A stretch of 8,151 nucleotides of DNA from Verrucomicrobiota bacterium. GTDB taxonomy: Bacteria > Verrucomicrobiota > Verrucomicrobiia > Methylacidiphilales > Verrucolacustridaceae. Below, one piece after another: positions 6,816 through 8,151 of this stretch. The stretch is from contig RHAF01000057.1 of the NCBI GenBank assembly GCA_010028775.1, positions 1-8,151 on the forward strand, read 5' to 3'. The first letter of the stretch is position 1, and each line of letters opens with the position of its first letter. Both the position numbers and the translations under genes were made by a program. A model generated the notes under the pieces. The model made no database searches and was not told the origin of the DNA. It saw only the letters and a list, made by a program, of their open reading frames with translations.

Positions 6816-7637
6816 TTAGGCCGAATGTTTACGGCGAGGAAGAGCAGGCTGGCATTGTGGACACCAACAGGAGGTTCTTCCTCCCACCGAACCCCGGGCC
6901 AAAGTCTTCTTGCATCTTGGGCACCGTCCACCGGATCTCCATCGGTAAAGGAAAAGCCAGCTTGCCGGAGGGTCAGATCCGTCCCGGCCGATCGTTTGCA
7001 TCGCCACGCGGGAAATTTTTTTAATACAAAAATGGAGGCGTTGAATTTCGCCACAACCCAGTTTGCCGGCTTTCCGTTTTGGATGAAGGCGGGCTTGCCA
7101 TAAAATCTCATCCGCCATCCAGTTTCCTATGCCCGGAAAACTGTCTTGCCGAAGGAGAAGGGCCTTGAGCGGGGTTCTCCCACGTCGTTGGCAAAAGGAT
7201 GCCATCTGTGGGAGGTTAAATCCCGGGGAAAGGATGGCGGGAGGAATTCGGTTCCACCATTCAGGGGGTTCGCGGGAGGTTTGAAAACGGATTCGGCCAA
7301 AAAGCCGTGGATCCTGATACACCAAGGAGCATTGGCCAGTCCTCAAAACCAGATGATCATGGGAACCTGGGGAAAAGGAGCGGGACCGGGCCAAAAGTTT
7401 GCCGGTCATCCCAAGGTGGATACCCAACCAACCATCCCGTCCGAAGCGAAAAAGCATCTGTTTGCCGTGGGCCTCGGAGGAGATCATGGTTTTTCCTTGG
7501 ATCTGGCGAATCAGGGTCGAGGGAGATACTCCGCGGAAAACCCGTTTGCCCCGATGGATGTGGATTAAGCGGATTTTCTTGCGCAGTCCCGGATTCCACT
7601 GTCTCCGAAAAAATTCCACCTCGGCCAGCTCGGGCAT
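6816..7637 (-). CDS. mutM: Formamidopyrimidine-DNA glycosylase (Fpg/MutM family)
   Basis: This base-excision repair enzyme removes oxidised purines such as 8-oxoguanine and cleaves the abasic site. The 273 residues match the family length (about 270). Visible features: N-terminal MPELAEVE with nucleophile Pro2 and Glu3; the beta-hairpin lysine in EAHGKQM (Lys59); the void-filling triad Met77 (HLGMTGK), Arg111 and Phe113 (DPRLFG); the helix-two-turn-helix segment (FPGIGNWMADEILWQARLHP); and a C-terminal zinc finger with Cys239, Cys242, Cys259 and Cys262, preceded by Arg254 and ending CPQCQ. The need for Pro at position 2 fixes the ATG at 7637, although its Shine-Dalgarno is poor. PELAEVE replaces the more common PELPEVE. 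It is the first gene of the minus-strand block, divergent from the pterin dehydratase. Fpg proper is favoured over Nei by the H-L-G-M and zinc-finger patterns, but lesion preference cannot be read from sequence alone. Confidence 0.94.
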   Translation of the reverse strand: MPELAEVEFFRRQWNPGLRKKIRLIHIHRGKRVFRGVSPSTLIRQIQGKTMISSEAHGKQMLFRFGRDGWLGIHLGMTGKLLARSRSFSPGSHDHLVLRTGQCSLVYQDPRLFGRIRFQTSREPPEWWNRIPPAILSPGFNLPQMASFCQRRGRTPLKALLLRQDSFPGIGNWMADEILWQARLHPKRKAGKLGCGEIQRLHFCIKKISRVAMQTIGRDGSDPPASWLFLYRWRSGGRCPRCKKTLARGSVGGRTSCWCPQCQPALPRRKHSA

Positions 7638-7756
7638 CCCCGAAGATTGAACCCCTTTGCACGGGGCACAAGTTTCTGTTGGAAGGGATTGTGGAACAAC
7701 ATCCTAGCCATGGAATCAGGACTTGGTCGCAGAACCGTTTCCGCTACTTTTTGGGA
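7638..7756. promoter_or_regulatory. Divergent intergenic region between fpg and the pterin dehydratase
   Basis: This 119-base stretch separates the divergent start codons (53 bases if the dehydratase starts at GTG 7691). It is the only place in the window where a promoter for the five-gene minus-strand block would naturally sit, and it probably also serves the rightward dehydratase-gmd pair. I could not identify a convincing -35/-10 pair on either strand, so its promoter role is inferred from gene orientation alone. Confidence 0.35.
7681..7688 (+). promoter_or_regulatory. Possible Shine-Dalgarno for an alternative GTG start of the dehydratase
   Basis: GGAAGGGA lies just upstream of an in-frame GTG at 7691. 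The family-like ATG at 7757 has only a GGGA that almost touches it. This site is the main evidence for the longer 122-residue form. Confidence 0.35.
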
Positions 7757-8059
7757 ATGGCCGTCAAGTTAACCGGACACCAAGTCGAGGTTGTCTTGTC
7801 CACCTTGGACGGATGGGTCCAAGCCGGGGCAAAAATTCAAAGGGTTTACAAGTTTCCTGACTTCATCGCTGCGGCCATGTTTGTTGCAGGAGTCAATCTC
7901 GAGGCGGAGAAAATGAACCATCACCCGGACCTTTGGCATAGCTTCAGCACAGTGAAAATCGAGCTGACCACGCATGACGTCGAGGGGGTCAGCGAGCTGG
8001 ATGTTCGTATGGCCAAAAAACTGGATATCCGCGCCCGGTTGTTGGCAGAAAAAAGCTGA
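7757..8059 (+). CDS. Pterin-4a-carbinolamine dehydratase (PCD/DCoH family)
   Basis: This predicted 4a-hydroxytetrahydrobiopterin dehydratase dehydrates the 4a-carbinolamine made by aromatic amino acid hydroxylases, so that the pterin can be recycled. From the ATG at 7757 it has 100 residues, the normal family size. It begins MAVKLTGHQVEVVLSTLDGW, like typical members, and has the signature NHHPDLW (His55, His56) followed by LTTHDVEGVSELD (His73) and AKKLD near the end. An in-frame GTG at 7691 has a better ribosome site (GGAAGGGA) and would add 22 residues (MEQHPSHGIR...). I prefer the ATG because it matches the family's N-terminus, but the choice is open. No hydroxylase partner is visible. 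In bacteria without one, related proteins are thought to serve other pterin or molybdopterin metabolism. gmd begins 3 bases after the stop, so the two are probably cotranscribed. Confidence 0.9.
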   Translation: MAVKLTGHQVEVVLSTLDGWVQAGAKIQRVYKFPDFIAAAMFVAGVNLEAEKMNHHPDLWHSFSTVKIELTTHDVEGVSELDVRMAKKLDIRARLLAEKS

Positions 8060-8062
8060 CTT

Positions 8063-8151
8063 ATGCCAAAGACGGCCCTGATCACCGGCATCACCGGGCA
8101 AGACGGCTCTTATCTCGCGGAGCTGTTGCTTTCCAAGGGGTACGAGGTGCA
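8063..8151 (+). CDS. gmd: GDP-mannose 4,6-dehydratase (5' end only)
   Basis: Only 29 full codons are visible before the window ends. The sequence MPKTALITGITGQDGSYLAE, continuing LLLSKGYEV, is the hallmark N-terminus of Gmd: a short-chain dehydrogenase/reductase Rossmann fold with the GxxGxxG cofactor loop as GITGQDG. Gmd converts GDP-D-mannose to GDP-4-keto-6-deoxy-D-mannose, the precursor of GDP-L-fucose, GDP-D-rhamnose and related sugars used in exopolysaccharide and O-antigen. The ATG lies 3 bases after the dehydratase stop and lacks a strong Shine-Dalgarno, consistent with translational coupling. It fits the polysaccharide genes at the left of the window. Related SDR enzymes are possible, but the TGQDGSYLAELLL stretch is very specific to Gmd. 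Confidence 0.92.
   Translation, partial: MPKTALITGITGQDGSYLAELLLSKGYEV

Noticed and set aside
7652..7667. Short inverted repeat CCCC-7-GGGG in the divergent region, considered as an operator or hairpin
   Set aside because: The stem is only 4-5 base pairs with a 7-base loop and no U-run, so it is too weak to call.
7307..7690. Upstream extension of the dehydratase frame to a 250-residue protein
   Set aside because: The extension runs antisense through fpg and its translation is Ser/Arg/Pro/Gly-rich without domain character. The enzyme family is only about 100 residues long.

Overview
The window is a piece of a bacterial chromosome, probably from a Gram-negative didermic organism. It carries an outer-membrane-type polysaccharide export protein, a fused Wzc-type co-polymerase/tyrosine kinase and a GDP-mannose 4,6-dehydratase, all parts of an exopolysaccharide or capsule locus. 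Base composition looks moderately GC-rich and even throughout. A CHASE2 cyclase, a PELAEVE-type Fpg and a YihX-like HAD together would fit the PVC group (for example Verrucomicrobiota), but this is only an impression; no rRNA or other lineage marker is present.

Layout: (1) On the + strand at the left edge is the 3' part of an SLBB-domain export protein (1-630). It is followed after 8 bases by a 743-residue Wzc-like chain-length regulator/BY-kinase (639-2870) that ends in a tyrosine cluster and a proline-rich tail. (2) On the - strand, reading right to left from 7637 to 2867, is a compact five-gene block: fpg/mutM-like DNA glycosylase, a one-pass membrane protein of unknown function, a small glycine-zipper protein, a CHASE2-class III nucleotide cyclase, and a YihX-like HAD phosphatase. 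Gaps are about 8 nt, a 50-nt overlap, 8 nt and 20 nt, so the block looks like one transcription unit. It converges on the kinase gene with overlapping stop codons in a palindromic CTAG. (3) On the + strand at the right are a pterin-4a-carbinolamine dehydratase and, 3 nt downstream, the first 29 codons of gmd, running off the edge.

How the parts may work together: the export protein and the co-polymerase/kinase would control polymer length and export, and Gmd would supply GDP-4-keto-6-deoxymannose for fucose- or rhamnose-type sugars. The divergent block interrupts this run of polysaccharide genes. It couples a repair enzyme and a sugar-phosphatase-like HAD to a membrane cyclase that appears catalytically complete. 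The unknown membrane protein and the glycine-zipper protein directly before the cyclase may be its partners. Alternatively, they may be a single gene split by a frameshift near 5903. No RNA genes, CRISPR arrays, insertion sequences or long repeats were seen, and there is no gene-free stretch longer than about 120 bases.
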